From Paraescarpia echinospica (Eukaryota > Annelida > Polychaeta > Sabellida > Siboglinidae), in the NCBI GenBank assembly GCA_020002185.1, contig CM034537.1, positions 69,464,286 to 69,528,285 of the forward strand: a stretch of 64,000 nucleotides of DNA, read 5' to 3'. Numbering within the stretch: the stretch's first letter is position 1; each line of letters starts with the position of its first letter. Shown piece after piece: positions 23,196 to 34,202 of this stretch. A program made the position numbers and the translations under genes. The notes beneath the pieces were generated by a model that was not told the origin of the DNA, made no database searches, and saw nothing but the letters and a program-made list of their open reading frames with translations.

Positions 23196-23428
23196 CTTCC
23201 GGGATTGTTTTCCATTTTTCTGATCTTAGCTTAAATGTAATGTTTACTCCATACATAAGTATCTAGAAACGCTTGCTGTCATTTCTCTTACAGTAGTTAT
23301 CACATATATATATATATATTCTTTGGCGTTTTATAAGTTCATTATGTAGATATGCTAAGTCCCGTTTTATAAAAAAAAACGTGTAGTCTTTTGTATGTAT
23401 TTCCAGTTTGTGCATATGTACCCTCCAC

Positions 23429-23470
23429 AATGATCTTAACCCACACCCTTGCCTGTGGGTTAAGATCATT
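23429..23470. repeat. Perfect 17-bp hairpin with 8-nt loop
   Basis: AATGATCTTAACCCACA (23429-23445) and its exact complement (23454-23470) enclose CCCTTGCC. It lies about 235 bp right of the 45-bp array. No flanking transposon end was seen. Confidence 0.93.
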
Positions 23471-23674
23471 ATATAGTATAAATATCACAAAGCACCTACT
23501 TTCATCTTAACTGCTGCACTGCATTCGCACATACCGATACTATTCAACGGTATCAGTTTCGAGTGGGTAAGTTGTTAAGCGATGTTCACTGGAGTGTTTG
23601 CACAAGCAGTCCCCGAGAACACGGTAAATATGTAGACATTTCACTTGAGTTTCTATCATTGCATTCAAATTTCT

Positions 23675-23830
23675 TAAAGATATAATTATATATATATATA
23701 ATTATCTTTGATGAAGAACATTACACACACAACACACACAGCACACACAGCACACATGTAACATACACAACACACACAACACACACTACACACACTACAC
23801 ACACTACACACACAACACACACAACACTTG
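23675..23830. repeat. AT palindrome followed by ACACAC/CACAACA microsatellite
   Basis: AAAGATATAATTATATATATATATAATTATCTTT is a near-perfect palindrome (23676-23709). It is followed at 23723-23826 by imperfect repeats of ACACACAAC, ACACACAGC and ACACACTAC. 23831-24460 shows no recognisable gene. Confidence 0.85.
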
Positions 23831-24469
23831 TTAATCGCAGGTTCAATTTGAACACGTCTACTCTGCCGTCAAGTGGCTGGGCGGCATCCCCTTTATTTCG
23901 GCAGGAATTATTTAATCAATAAGTCAGATTTATGCCCGTAGTAGAAATTGTTAGTTTCTATTAAAAGAATGTGTAGCTCTGGAGAGGCAATTGGCGAAAT
24001 AAATAAATAACGCTATGTAGGTCTCGAAATACATACAAAACGAAACTGCTGGCATATCGAACAAAACACTGCTAGCTAGAGCCTTTGAAGAATACTTGGA
24101 GTTTCGCTTATAAATGTGTTTCCGCAATTGCAGGCGCAGCCATCGCCGAATAAATGGAGCAGCTCTGTCTGGAGCTCTGAAGGATGCACGGTGCCGCGAA
24201 TGTTGCACGGACGACGAATGCTTTCTTCTCAAGATGAAATGAATCCTGTTGTCGTATTCATAATTGCTTTATTTGTAATTCATAATACGTATTGAAATGT
24301 ATACCTAAGTATCCATATGTACGTCAATTATTTGTACAAGAGTACATTTAATCAGTCCTTGTATTATGTATGTATGTTGATACACTGAGTAATTATCAAC
24401 TGTAAAACAAGGCATATGCTATTCTGATTTGTGACATGTAAATGTTTATGTTGATTATATTTATGGGGT

Positions 24470-24590
24470 GGCTCCTGTGCTAGCGATATTGTATATCTTA
24501 ATGGGAGTCTCCCGACCTTATCTAGTACTCATGCTATTCAATGTGTATATATCGTATTTATAGGTCAAATAAACTGATTCTGAGTTCTGA
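24470..24590 (+). mobile_element. LINE 3' end
   Basis: The phrase ATCTTAATGGGAGTCTCCCGACCT followed by GGTCAAATAAA and a short tandem tail (CTGAGTTCTGAGTT) matches the layout of 56600-56775 (ATCTTAGAGGAGTCTCCTGACCC ... GGGTCAAATAAAAAC, TTCTTC tail). Both look like 3' ends of the same non-LTR family. Confidence 0.55.
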
Positions 24591-25790
24591 GTTCAAGAAC
24601 TCTTGCCAATTTCCTTCGATTGTTTTGGATGCTGCAACACTCATTCGAACACCCTTTCCTCGCTTCTCTCGTGCCGTGGACTTCAGACTCCCTTCCATGT
24701 ACACATCCCAAATGATGTCAATTCTTGTCACGTTTCTCAGCTGCGCTTTGACGTAAGGAAGAAACTCCTGTGTGACATATTATTGGAATGTTTTGACACC
24801 GATTGACTTCAACATGTTGATGATTGCAGCACCATCCAATATGATGACATCGACTGATGGGGCATCTCCACACGACGTACAGAACTTTCCCAGACATTCC
24901 ACAAGATCAGACTTCGTCCCAAACCGGAGTTTTCCTAGCTGAGACAACGGTGGGTATGCATGATTCTCATGCTTGAAGAAATTGTCCAAGTTGCCGTCGC
25001 GGGTTTAACAGGCAATGTACTGTCGTGAAAACAATGCACAGTCGCTCTTGAGTGATGACACGACCTGTTTTGTTGTTGATGGAACTCTTGATGGTGGTCG
25101 GTTAAACAAGGGCATTTGATTTCTACTGATGGGATCAGATACAGGTGTTGTTCGTTGTGTGACTCGCTCTGTCAAGTACTTTTCATACTGCTCCTGACCT
25201 GTCTTCTCTATCACACGCACGGTTTCGACTATTGCTGGATCAGCGTCGTCTCTAGTGTCAAGTACCAGAAGGTAGCCACTATCTTCTGTAAATGGATTTC
25301 CCATGTCGTCAATTACTCGAACAAGAGCTCTGACCTCCTTAGCAAATGTGACTTCCATAGACTCAGTATGCTCATGGTGCTTGAGATTGCTTGTATCAGT
25401 GTTCTCAGTGCTGCGATCCATGCAACTGATCTCAAATTCCTCAATGACCGCTGCCAATTCAGGTCCTGTCACCATCCAGCACAGTAGGGCTCTTGGATTT
25501 TGTAACAAACCGACTGCCCCACCATCTCCTTTCACGACCTTGTTGTTTTGTTCGTTTGCTTGGTCGATAGCTATCGCTGAGAATGGACGTTTTGTTTTGT
25601 GCACAACAAAGCCTCCTTGAGCGAACTGGCTTGCTATGTCAGGGTGTCGTACATGCAACGTCATCATGTCACGAATGTGAATCGGCACCCATCGAGAATT
25701 AGTGAGTGTGGTCCAGTGCGAAAACCCATGGTGTCAACGCTGCCAGGACAGCGACATAGAGCGAGAAGTTGGAATCACGTAGAGACCTCA
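24553..25790 (-). pseudogene. Broken copy of a repeated metazoan protein family of unknown function
   Basis: One minus-strand frame runs from 25688 to a stop near 24553, interrupted only by two TAA codons (about 25005 and 24778). Upstream, a one-base shift at about 25710 links it to LAALTPWVFALDHTHY. Readable blocks are PIHIRDMMTLHVRHPDIA, FVVHKTKRPFSAIAIDQANE, GAVGLLQNPRALLCWMVTGP, EKYLTERV, IDIIWDVYMEGSLK, REKRGKGVR and NWQEFL. I recognise this block order from many-copy hypothetical proteins in cnidarians, molluscs and other invertebrates, which suggests a mobile or much-duplicated gene. The biochemical function is unknown to me. No ATG is available at 25688 (the codon there is GTG). Confidence 0.7.
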
Positions 25791-25829
25791 CATACACCAA
25801 GACGAGGAGCTCCAGCTGCATGACGATAA

Positions 25830-26289
25830 ACCATGTCAGAAAAAAATATACAAGGACACTTCAACCAAGGTTTTATGTCAACTGGTTGGGAAGATATGAC
25901 ATTTGGTAGATATTCACAATTCAGGTGGCAGCCATCTTGAATGTTACCATTAACCTGTGTCCTATCTAAAAATATATGCATTTTTTCAATGAACTGATGA
26001 CGCCATTGGATTCGGCAGTCTGAAAACATATAAAAAAGACACTTTATTTATGTTTTTATATTAACTATTCACGAAGATTTTCCCACGTTACGGGCGTCAC
26101 GGAAACAATTCAGCTTGGCACTATATCTTAAATCATTTAGTACCCTTTTAACATCATATACACCAATTTTGGTGCTTTTACCACAAAACCCACAATTATT
26201 TCAAATATCTGCCCCACTATTGGCTGCTTTGACGTAAACCAATATACGCATAATCTGTGCGCACTCTCATGCACAGAGCGTGGCGTGAC
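25830..26289. other. No feature recognised
   Basis: AT-rich, non-repetitive sequence between the broken gene and the 70-bp array. No open frame with domain content was seen. Confidence 0.4.
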
Positions 26290-26672
26290 GGGAGAGTTGA
26301 TATTGTAAGGTGGATATCAGGGCGGGATAGTTGATCTGGTATAATGTGGGTATTGTTACGGGAGAGTTTATGTTGTAAGGTGGATATCAGGGCGGGATAG
26401 TTGATCTGGTATAATGTGGGTATTGTTATGGGAGAGTTGATGTTGTAAGGTGGATATCAGGGCGGGATAGTTGATCAGGTATAATGTTGGTATTGTTATG
26501 GGAGAGTTGATGTTGTAAGGTGGATATCAGGGCGGGATAGTTGTTCAGGTATAATGTTGGTATTGTTATGGGAGAGTTTATGTTGTAAGGTGGATATCAG
26601 GGCGGGATAGTTGATCAGGTATAATGTTGGTATTGTTATGGGAGAGTTGATGTTGTAAGGTGGATATCACGA
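26290..26672. repeat. 70-bp minisatellite, about 5.5 copies
   Basis: GGGAGAGTTGATGTTGTAAGG begins units at 26290, 26360, 26430, 26500, 26570 and 26640. Each carries GGATATCAGGGCGGGATAGT and GTATAATGTKGGTATTGTTA. Copies are nearly identical, so the array is young. Confidence 0.95.
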
Positions 26673-26929
26673 CGGCCGTTGGTGACTGATTAGCTAATTG
26701 GCCCAGACAGAACAACTGACACGCTTTTATTGCCGCACGTATGCATATATATGGTGGTGTGATCTAACGGCTCATCATTAATTCATATGTATAAACGAGC
26801 AGAGAAGTTGAACGAACACGCATGCTCGGGAGGAGGGCTGTGGGCAGAACCCGAGACAGAGATATGTAAGAACTGTAACTTTTTGTTGACACGTTCTGCC
26901 TTCCCCACCGCAGTGATTTTTTTGCGAGA

Positions 26930-27003
26930 GGTGAAGCCCGGCGTGAGGCCCGGCGGGAGGACCTGCGTGAGGCCCGGTGTGAGGCCCGGCGTGAGGCCCT
27001 ACG
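26930..27003. repeat. 12-bp tandem repeat (GGCGTGAGGCCC)
   Basis: Five to six copies of GTGAGGCCCGGC with one GGCGGGAGGACC variant. 27004-29190 is mostly unassigned: a GC-richer stretch at 27080-27600, a TG/CG run at 27990-28070, and otherwise AT-rich sequence without recognised genes. Confidence 0.85.
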
Positions 27004-29194
27004 ATCCGCCACTCAGGCTCATCCACTTTCACGACATTCCTTGCTCCACCTCTGCCAGTCCCATGATGGCGTAATGGTCAGTATGGTTATTCCGAGAAGA
27101 TTTACAATCCGCGCTGCAGCTTCCCCCTATCGCGGTGCTGCTGTGCTTTGGTTTAGCACGTTTCTTGTCGCCGGTTGACCTTCCCCGCATCGACCAGCAG
27201 CTACTCGCGTGAGTGATCCAGCGTGGCCGTGTGCGAGGTGTCTGAGCACCTACACAGGACGTCAGCTGTTGTCGGTTGTACCTGTGTGCTGGGCCGCCAG
27301 GACGGCCTCACCGGCTCCGTCCTAGATCGATGTCTCAAAGATTAGTGGCCGCCTCCTCGCGGCCCACGTGATGAATATGTCGTTGTACTTAATCCGAAAT
27401 CGTCAGCCAGTAAGTTGCGCACTGTTGCTTCGCCCGTGATGCCGGTCTGAGAGTGCATTAATCGATCAGCACTGGCGTCTGTCGTCCCGTCGCCGTCAGT
27501 CGAGGCGCTATGCAATGGTGCATTTTTTATCCCCGCCACAATTGATGCCGTGCGAACTTTGAAGAAAACACATCCTTTGGGGTTCAACTATTTTATAGTA
27601 ATCGTAAATAATTTATCGGATGATCATATTCGGGTGAATTAGTGGTGTTTAGTTATAGGTATTGTATACGGGTGATTATTTATTAGACAATTGACATATA
27701 AATGGTGGTTCATTCCAAAAAATAGTTGTGGAAAATGTTGTGTTAAATATAAAATGGATAAGTTTATGCAAAAAAACACTTCCACAATATTTATAAAAGG
27801 GGTGCCCATTGCCCCAGAAAGGGGTGCGCTTTGCGTCCCATCGGAATTAGAGAAATTACGTCACATTAGTGCTCCCATAATTTAACGCCACCTGTCAGAG
27901 CAAAATATATGACGTGTGAATGATTATTTCAAATTTTTTTAAAGTTAAAGTATGTACGCCACGAAACCATTTAAAACAGTAGTACTTATGTTTGTGTGTG
28001 TGCGTGCGTGCGTGCGTGAGTGTGTTTGTGCATGTGTGCGTGCGTGTGCGAGCGTGCGTGTGCAAATGTACGCTAAGTACATGAAACTTGCAATATTACA
28101 CGTTTTTTTCCGTTCCAATTTTCTTTTATGAAGCCACTGCGAAATAACCATGTAATGACTGCCATTTTGGATAAACAAACATGGCTGCCACGTAGAACAT
28201 ATTCTATGATTTTGCTATTGATATGTCACACGTGTAGAAAAGTGCACCATGTTCAGGTACATTTAATGCAGGACAAGTTATGCACATTAATTTCTTAATA
28301 TATTTGGTTCTATAAATTTATATATAAAATCTTGGTGGATTAATCAACCAGCGTGCATGACAGCGTCCGCGCATACACAGTATTCCATACATACATACAT
28401 GGATAGGGAGCCTACGGTAGCTACATATATCAAAGGTATAAGTCTAAGACTAAGTTTGTTCTTCCTTTTGGAATAATTTCATGGCCTACCGCTATAGTGC
28501 CAAAATCTACAACCATAACAAAATACTCATTTGTAATCCAAATATACTGCCTAACGAACAGTTCACGCAGAAAATGCACACAAAAAAGTAAATTTACCCA
28601 ACATTGTTTACATTATAATACTGCACACACGCACTCCAAAGTGCACCCCCTCCCCCACTGCAGCACGAGGCTCGTGGCGCCAGATCCTTATATTATGAGT
28701 TACCGCTATCACATTTTGAAAAGTAGTATTTATACAGCTTAGACCTTAGTTGTGTGCAATATTACTTGGCACCTCTTCATACATATATACGCCAGCTCGA
28801 TTACCGTTGGATATCACGACACGTCATCGTAACCGACGAACTTAGTGACGACGACAGCCATTGCTATTATAGTTTATAAAAGGACAATAGGACCGATTGA
28901 CCGTCTGACAACTACACCTGCTAATACGGATATGATATATTAGGTGCTGACGCCTAGCGTACGAGAAAATATACGCGAATAACTGTTTATAAGACAGCCG
29001 TGTTCACGAAGATGACATATTTCATACTAAATTGGGAATGTTTGAGAAATTGAGATCCCATCTATTGTGACGCTGACCATTAAAAGTACATGTGAACGTT
29101 TTGAGAAAGACGCCACGTATCTATATTATATACACATCAAGACAATAAACAATAACACCATCTGTCCACGTTTAGACCTATGTACTTTTAATAA

Positions 29195-29275
29195 TTGGAG
29201 TGGTGGAGGCAGTAGTTCCGTGGGTAGTCGCGCCGAGCTGTCGATCACGGTTCAAGTCCACCTAGGCCTACTGCG
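29195..29275 (+). mobile_element. tRNA-like SINE head
   Basis: TAGTTCCGTGGGTAGTCGCG (A-box-like) is followed by GGTTCAAGTCC (perfect B-box consensus, about 29249-29259). The downstream 29276-29348 may be its body. It is not a foldable complete tRNA. Confidence 0.5.
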
Positions 29276-29433
29276 GTTTCGAAAATTTGGCAATCTTGTA
29301 AATGGAAAAACCCCTATGGGCTCATTATTAACTGCTGCCAGAACCTTTGTTCTTGTTGTGTTTTCGCATATACTGTTAGCATAACGCAAGCAAACATTTG
29401 AGTGACATTATGAACTGTCGAACTAACATCTCC

Positions 29434-30638
29434 AGCGGAGAGCCGTGGCAGGAACTTGGCTAAGTAGTTCACTGTGCCATTCAGACGATGAACTTCTTCC
29501 ACTGAGGACGGAGTCTGGAGTTTTGTGATCGCTTCCACCTTCTTGGGGTCGGGTCGGAGACCAACGTCTGACATCAGATGTCCGAGGAACGAGATTTCGG
29601 TTTTCTTGACCTCTGCCCTCTCTCTATTGAGCGTTATTCCCCTCTCTCTCTGCATCTCCTCAGCACTTCTTCCAGATTGCGGTCGTGATTTCTTGACGCG
29701 TCCTCTGAATTGTCACCTGCACCGTACACGATGATGTCGTCGGTGATGCATATCACGCCTTCTAGTCCTTCCAGGGCTTGTAGAAGACGCTTCTGGAAGA
29801 TCTCAGAGCTCACGTTTAGACCGAATGGGAGTCGAAGCCAGCTGAATCGCCCAAATCCAGTCTGGAATGTCGTTAGGATGCTCGAGTCATAGTCGAGGAC
29901 TACGTGCCAGAATCCCGAGGATAGGTCAAGTTTGGTGAAGTATTTTGCCTTTGCCAGTTCCGGTAGCACTTCATCCATGATTGGCATTTGGTACCGCTCT
30001 CGCTTCAGCGCACAGTTCAGAGGTTTTGGATCGATGCAGATCCTCAGGTCGCCCGACTTCTTTGTCGCGACCACCATGCGGCTGGTCCAGTTCCTTTGGA
30101 ACGTCGATTGACGCGATCACTCCAAGTTTTTGGAGTCGATTCAGTTCAGCTTTTACCTGCGAACGCGATGTCATAGGTATGCGCCCAGTAGCAGAAGTGA
30201 CAGGGGTGACTGTCTCAACATGTAGATGTACTTTCCCTGGTAATGTGCCGATTTCTCGATCAAAGACATTTGTGTACTCGGCGAACAGTTTCTCGCAAGA
30301 GTCAGTGTCCTTTGATGAAATAGATGCGACTTGTGCGAAGTTGCGATAGTTCACTGTGATCAGCTCCATTTGTTCTGCTACACGTTTTCCGAGTAGAGCA
30401 GTAGGTCTTCCTGCACCACTACGAACTCGATGCTGTACTTCTTCCTGTTAGTAGGATTGCGGATACTCATACGTCGCTTGCCTAGGGGGATTAGAACCGT
30501 ACTGTTCCACATTTTCAGAGTCTTGTTATAGGCTTCAAGTTCTAGGCCGGCTGCGAATTTCACTGGCAGTACATTTACATGTTGCTCCGCTGTCAATTTG
30601 AAATTGAACTTCCTGTTCTCCAAGCAGCATCTTGGCAA
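29434..30638 (-). pseudogene. pol: Protease end and reverse transcriptase of the deleted Ty3/gypsy element
   Basis: The coding reads through three minus-strand pieces with frameshifts: 30638-30378 (protease C-part, NVLPVKFAAGLE), 30369-30077 (spacer and RT start, EYTNVFDREIGTLPG) and 30077-29434. The last contains KLDLSSGFWHV, LPFGLNVSSEIFQ and the catalytic ITDDI, then FLGHLMSD. It stops abruptly at LPRLSAGDV, where the LTR fragment begins. At least three frameshifts make it non-functional. Confidence 0.85.
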
Positions 30639-31605
30639 GAATTTCTTTGCCTGCGCAAGCTGAGAATACTTTCTCCGATGTGTCCTCTACACCAAGTACA
30701 TATTCACTGTCGCTTGATTCAGCTGTCTGTTGCACGGAGTAGACCTTGCCGTGTTGTCTGGGCCTTGCATTTGGCCTTGACCTTTGCTCGCATTTTGCAG
30801 CGAAGTGATTTCTGCCACCGCATTTGGTGCACTTCTTACTCCATACCGGACACTCTTCTTTCTTTCTAATGTGTCGGCTTGTACAAAATCTGCAGTCGAT
30901 CAGATCTTGAGGGACCTTAGGGGTGTGTCCGCTTGTTTGATTACCTCTTTTGGGCCTGGGCGTCTGCTGCTTGTGAGTAGGTCTTGTTTGTACTCTGTGT
31001 ACATGATCTTCGGGACCGCTCATCACTTTGAAGTGGTTACTGGCTGCTTCAGCGCTGCGGCATATATCAATGCACTTTTTGAGTGTCAAGTTGGACTGCT
31101 GAAGTAGTCTTTTTCTAGTCTGGCTGTCCTTCGTGCCGCGTACAATTCTGTCTCGTAACAGAGAATCTCCGAGACAATCGCAGAAGTTGCACGATTTCGC
31201 CAGAGTGCGCAGTGCAGTGACGTACGAGCCAATGCTCTCGGTAGCGTCTTGGTTTCTTTCGTTGAAGATATAGCGCTCAAAAGTTTCGTTTGTGTCTCCA
31301 ATGATGTGTTGGTCGAACTTTTTGATTACTGTTGGTAGATCGGTATTGTCTTCTTCCTCACTGAACACGAATCCATTGTATATTTTTAGCGCTTCGGTGC
31401 AGACATAGTGCAGGAACAGCGCCGTCTGGTAATCGCGTGGCTGCTGGTCAAGATGCGATATGAGACTGTAATTCTTCCACATCTGCTTCCAGAGTTTCCA
31501 TTGATTTGCAGTATCATTGTGTAGTTCGAGCTTTTCGGGTGGCAAAATGTGCGAGTTGAACGCAGGAGCCGGTGGCCGTTCAGTAGCAGGCTGCGTGTCA
31601 GTCAT
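30535..31605 (-). CDS. gag: gag and protease start of the deleted Ty3/gypsy element
   Basis: The 356-codon frame starts MTDTQPATERPPAPAFNSHI. It has a Gag core (WKLWKQMWKNYSL, then RDYQTALFLHYVC) and two cysteine clusters: CRFC..H..C (degenerate) and CTKCGGRNHFAAKC (CX2CX4HX4C). It ends just after the protease motif QIDSGAT at about residue 339. A frameshift near 30585 then moves the protease into the next frame (30638-30378). The ATG lies 143 bp after the 5' LTR. It belongs to a different Ty3/gypsy lineage from the element at 3188-7440. Confidence 0.85.
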   Translation of the reverse strand: MTDTQPATERPPAPAFNSHILPPEKLELHNDTANQWKLWKQMWKNYSLISHLDQQPRDYQTALFLHYVCTEALKIYNGFVFSEEEDNTDLPTVIKKFDQHIIGDTNETFERYIFNERNQDATESIGSYVTALRTLAKSCNFCDCLGDSLLRDRIVRGTKDSQTRKRLLQQSNLTLKKCIDICRSAEAASNHFKVMSGPEDHVHRVQTRPTHKQQTPRPKRGNQTSGHTPKVPQDLIDCRFCTSRHIRKKEECPVWSKKCTKCGGRNHFAAKCEQRSRPNARPRQHGKVYSVQQTAESSDSEYVLGVEDTSEKVFSACAGKEILAKMLLGEQEVQFQIDSGATCKCTASEIRSRPRT

Positions 31606-32409
31606 GTTTGCGAATTATTGTGCCAGAGCGATTGCGAAACACTGACGCAATACGGGTGATAAATAGCGAGCGAGCGTGATTATGGCTCTAAATTAAGTCA
31701 CTAAAGGTGTGTTATGCGAGTGGTTACACTTACACACCGCTGCCACCATGTTGTGTTTTCGCTTATACTGTTAGCATAACGCAAGCAAACATTTGAGTGA
31801 CATTACGAACTGTCGAACTGACATGTTTATTGCAGTCGCAGGCCACGATGCGAAGGGATCATCCCGTAATAAATTTTAGTACAGTGAGCGGGGAACAGTC
31901 ATTGTCATAATGCAACAGTTCTGATCAAGGATTAGGTACAGGATACTTTAATGTGTTATTTATATACATCTTACTCGTAAAACTTTACATGTGTGGGGAC
32001 TTTACATGTGCATGCAATAACGTTGTGTGTGTTGATATCTTTTAGAGCTAATTAATTGATTGGATGGTTAACGGATGAGCCTAAAGACAATTTTCTGTTT
32101 TAAAATGTATTGTTTTAGGACAGACAATAAAGTATTTTTTTATTTTATTTGATTTGACAGACTTGTCTAGATAGGCTGCATCGGTGCAGTAGGCACTAAA
32201 AGACATCACGTCATAACGAGATGGGTCTATATTAGACCTACATTCATGCCATTTGCAGCTCTTTTTGTATAAGTAGTTCTTTCTAGTTCTAGTTGTTTCC
32301 AGCACTCGGCAACGTTCTATTAACTGATTAGTCTGTATTATTGTGGTTACAATGTTATGATCTTATGAGGTCTCATTCAACTAGTCAGCCGTTTTCAGAA
32401 CATTATCGC

Positions 32410-32664
32410 CAAGCCGACCTTTCTATGCTGGCACTGAGGTGGTCACTGCCAGGGTGCTTGTCGTTCTCAGTGGTTCTTTTATGTCCCAAATTGAGAAGGG
32501 ACCGACATTAACGTGATCTCCGAGTCACGAGGGATACACAGTCCCCAATGTTGAGAGCCAGGTTTCTACACCAAATATACCATATACCTGCCCGGCCCGG
32601 GTATTGAACTCGGGTCACCGGCATGTCAGGCGGATGTGCTAACCACTACACAATCGCGCGCCCC
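32410..32664 (-). mobile_element. tRNA-derived SINE
   Basis: From 32664 the minus strand reads GCGCGCGATTGTGTAGTGGT, then TAGCACATCCGCC, then GAGTTCAATACCCGGGC. This is a clear tRNA-like head with A-box (GTGTAGTGGTTAGC) and B-box (GAGTTCAATACC). The ~180-bp body ends near 32410. The anticodon region and stems are too degraded for a tRNA gene. Confidence 0.75.
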
Positions 32665-32669
32665 CCTAA

Positions 32670-34200
32670 GTACGCTCAAAACACTAAAACGTACATATCT
32701 GATTACAAATTACATATTAAACATTGCTATCAGTCTAATATTGACAACTAAACGACCTAACACGTCTTTGTTTTTACTGGTTACGTAACGCTTCCCCAAT
32801 ACCTCACCCCCACATGTAACACTTGGTCTTGCTGACCCGTAGACCGCCACCCCCACTAAGTGTGACGTGCTATATGGGTGACCACTGCCTAATATTACAA
32901 CAAGAGATCATTTCATCAAGTTGTTTGGTCCATGGATCCAGTCACAGTGCCAGTGCCAGACGTAGAATATGTATAAAGCATTCCTGCTATGCCATTATTG
33001 TCTAAGACAAAGTCTATTCAAAATAGTAAATAGTGTCCCAACATAAAATAATTTATGTTGATGATATATATTACACCTCACTGATTTTACGGATGTGACC
33101 TATACTAAACATTTACCAGATATGCAGATCTGCAGTGACCCCCCGCCGCCCTCCACTGGCATTGTCAACATTACATTGGTTACAGAGGAGGTTGGCAGGC
33201 TCTGGTCATGCGCAGTAAATGTTGACAAGTTCAGCTTCGCCCACTCGGTAGGTTTTTGAGGCTCTTTTTCAATTGCTGCATGTTATACATTTATGTCGTT
33301 TTCTATTGATACCTGGTGACGAATTCACTTATTGATAACCAAGGGAGCGAACCAGTGGCAGTGTAACCATCATGCTTTTTAGGATCTGAATAGTTAATAT
33401 TCGTAAGTTGAATTTGAGTGACACGAGAGCATGGACATTTTCGAAAAAAATCAAATTGCAAAATACTCATCTATTGTTAGATATACAAACGCCATTTAAG
33501 CGCCCTCACATTCTTTATAAACTGTAGAATCTAAGTTTTAAAAAGAACCAAAAAGAACCAGAACTTTTAGTTATAAATTTGGCAAGTGCATTCTAGGCAT
33601 TTCCCCTTTATCGCTCACGTTCACTAGCGCGGCGTTTCGTATTTGGAAAATATTTGTTATATGATTATTGTTGCAAGTAATAGACGCTGTTTACACGTGG
33701 TTGACAGTAGACTGTATATGTCGTACTATGCATAGTGAAATTACTGAGTGAATTTGTAATTTTCATTCACAACAGTGAACATGAACGTATGGCAAGGCCT
33801 ACAGTACACTGTTTACACTGCATTGGCCATTGCAAAGGGTCAACAGTAGGCCTACACGGAAGAAATCGAAGTTGTGTAGCTGTCAGTTTCATCAAATCTA
33901 GTCTGTAGCTCTAGGCTAGGGTAGTTCTACGGAATGGATACTTCTACACCAAAATGTGACAGTAATGTAAATTAGTTCGCATGTAAGTTATATTATTTTA
34001 ATTCTTTTTTATTTATTACTTTTAATAAAGTTAATCATATTGAATACGGTATTGCATATATAACGTTGCACATATTTATGATATATATGCATTATGCACA
34101 GGGCATATGATTGACAAAGGGAATCTAATTAAATATTTATGACCACTTTACATTAGAAATTGATTTCAAATAAACAACATGTTAAACTTATAATATACAG
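32670..34200. other. No gene recognised; short promoter-like repeat at 33165-33220
   Basis: AT-rich. The segment TACAGAGGAGGTTGGCAGGC ... CATGCGCAG (33173-33217) resembles, in inverted orientation, 39036-39085 (GCAGAGAAGGTTGGCAGGCT ... GCATGCGC). Nothing else is supported. Confidence 0.4.
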
Positions 34201-34202
34201 TT

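Larger units (their letters stand above)
29349..31922 (-). mobile_element. Internally deleted Ty3/gypsy element with 5-bp target duplication
   Basis: The element spans 29354-31917 and is bracketed by GTTCT at 29349-29353 and 31918-31922. The 5' LTR is 31749-31917 (169 bp, minus strand, TGTTG...CAACA, with AATAAA at about 31829). A primer-binding-site-like TGGTGGCA (31741-31748) abuts it. The 3' end is only the last ~80 bp of the LTR (29354-29434), fused directly to the reverse transcriptase coding region. The rest of pol (RNase H, integrase), the polypurine tract and the first half of the 3' LTR are gone. The ends and target duplication are intact, so the deletion either followed integration or was already in the inserted copy. 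Confidence 0.9.

Noticed and set aside
21692..23215. 507-codon minus-strand open frame
   Set aside because: 45-bp repeat artefact; no domain, no splice or start context.
29981..30349. Plus-strand open frame of 122 codons
   Set aside because: Antisense shadow of the reverse transcriptase of the deleted Ty3/gypsy element.
32594..32664. tRNA gene
   Set aside because: A and B boxes are present but the stems do not pair properly and a SINE body follows.
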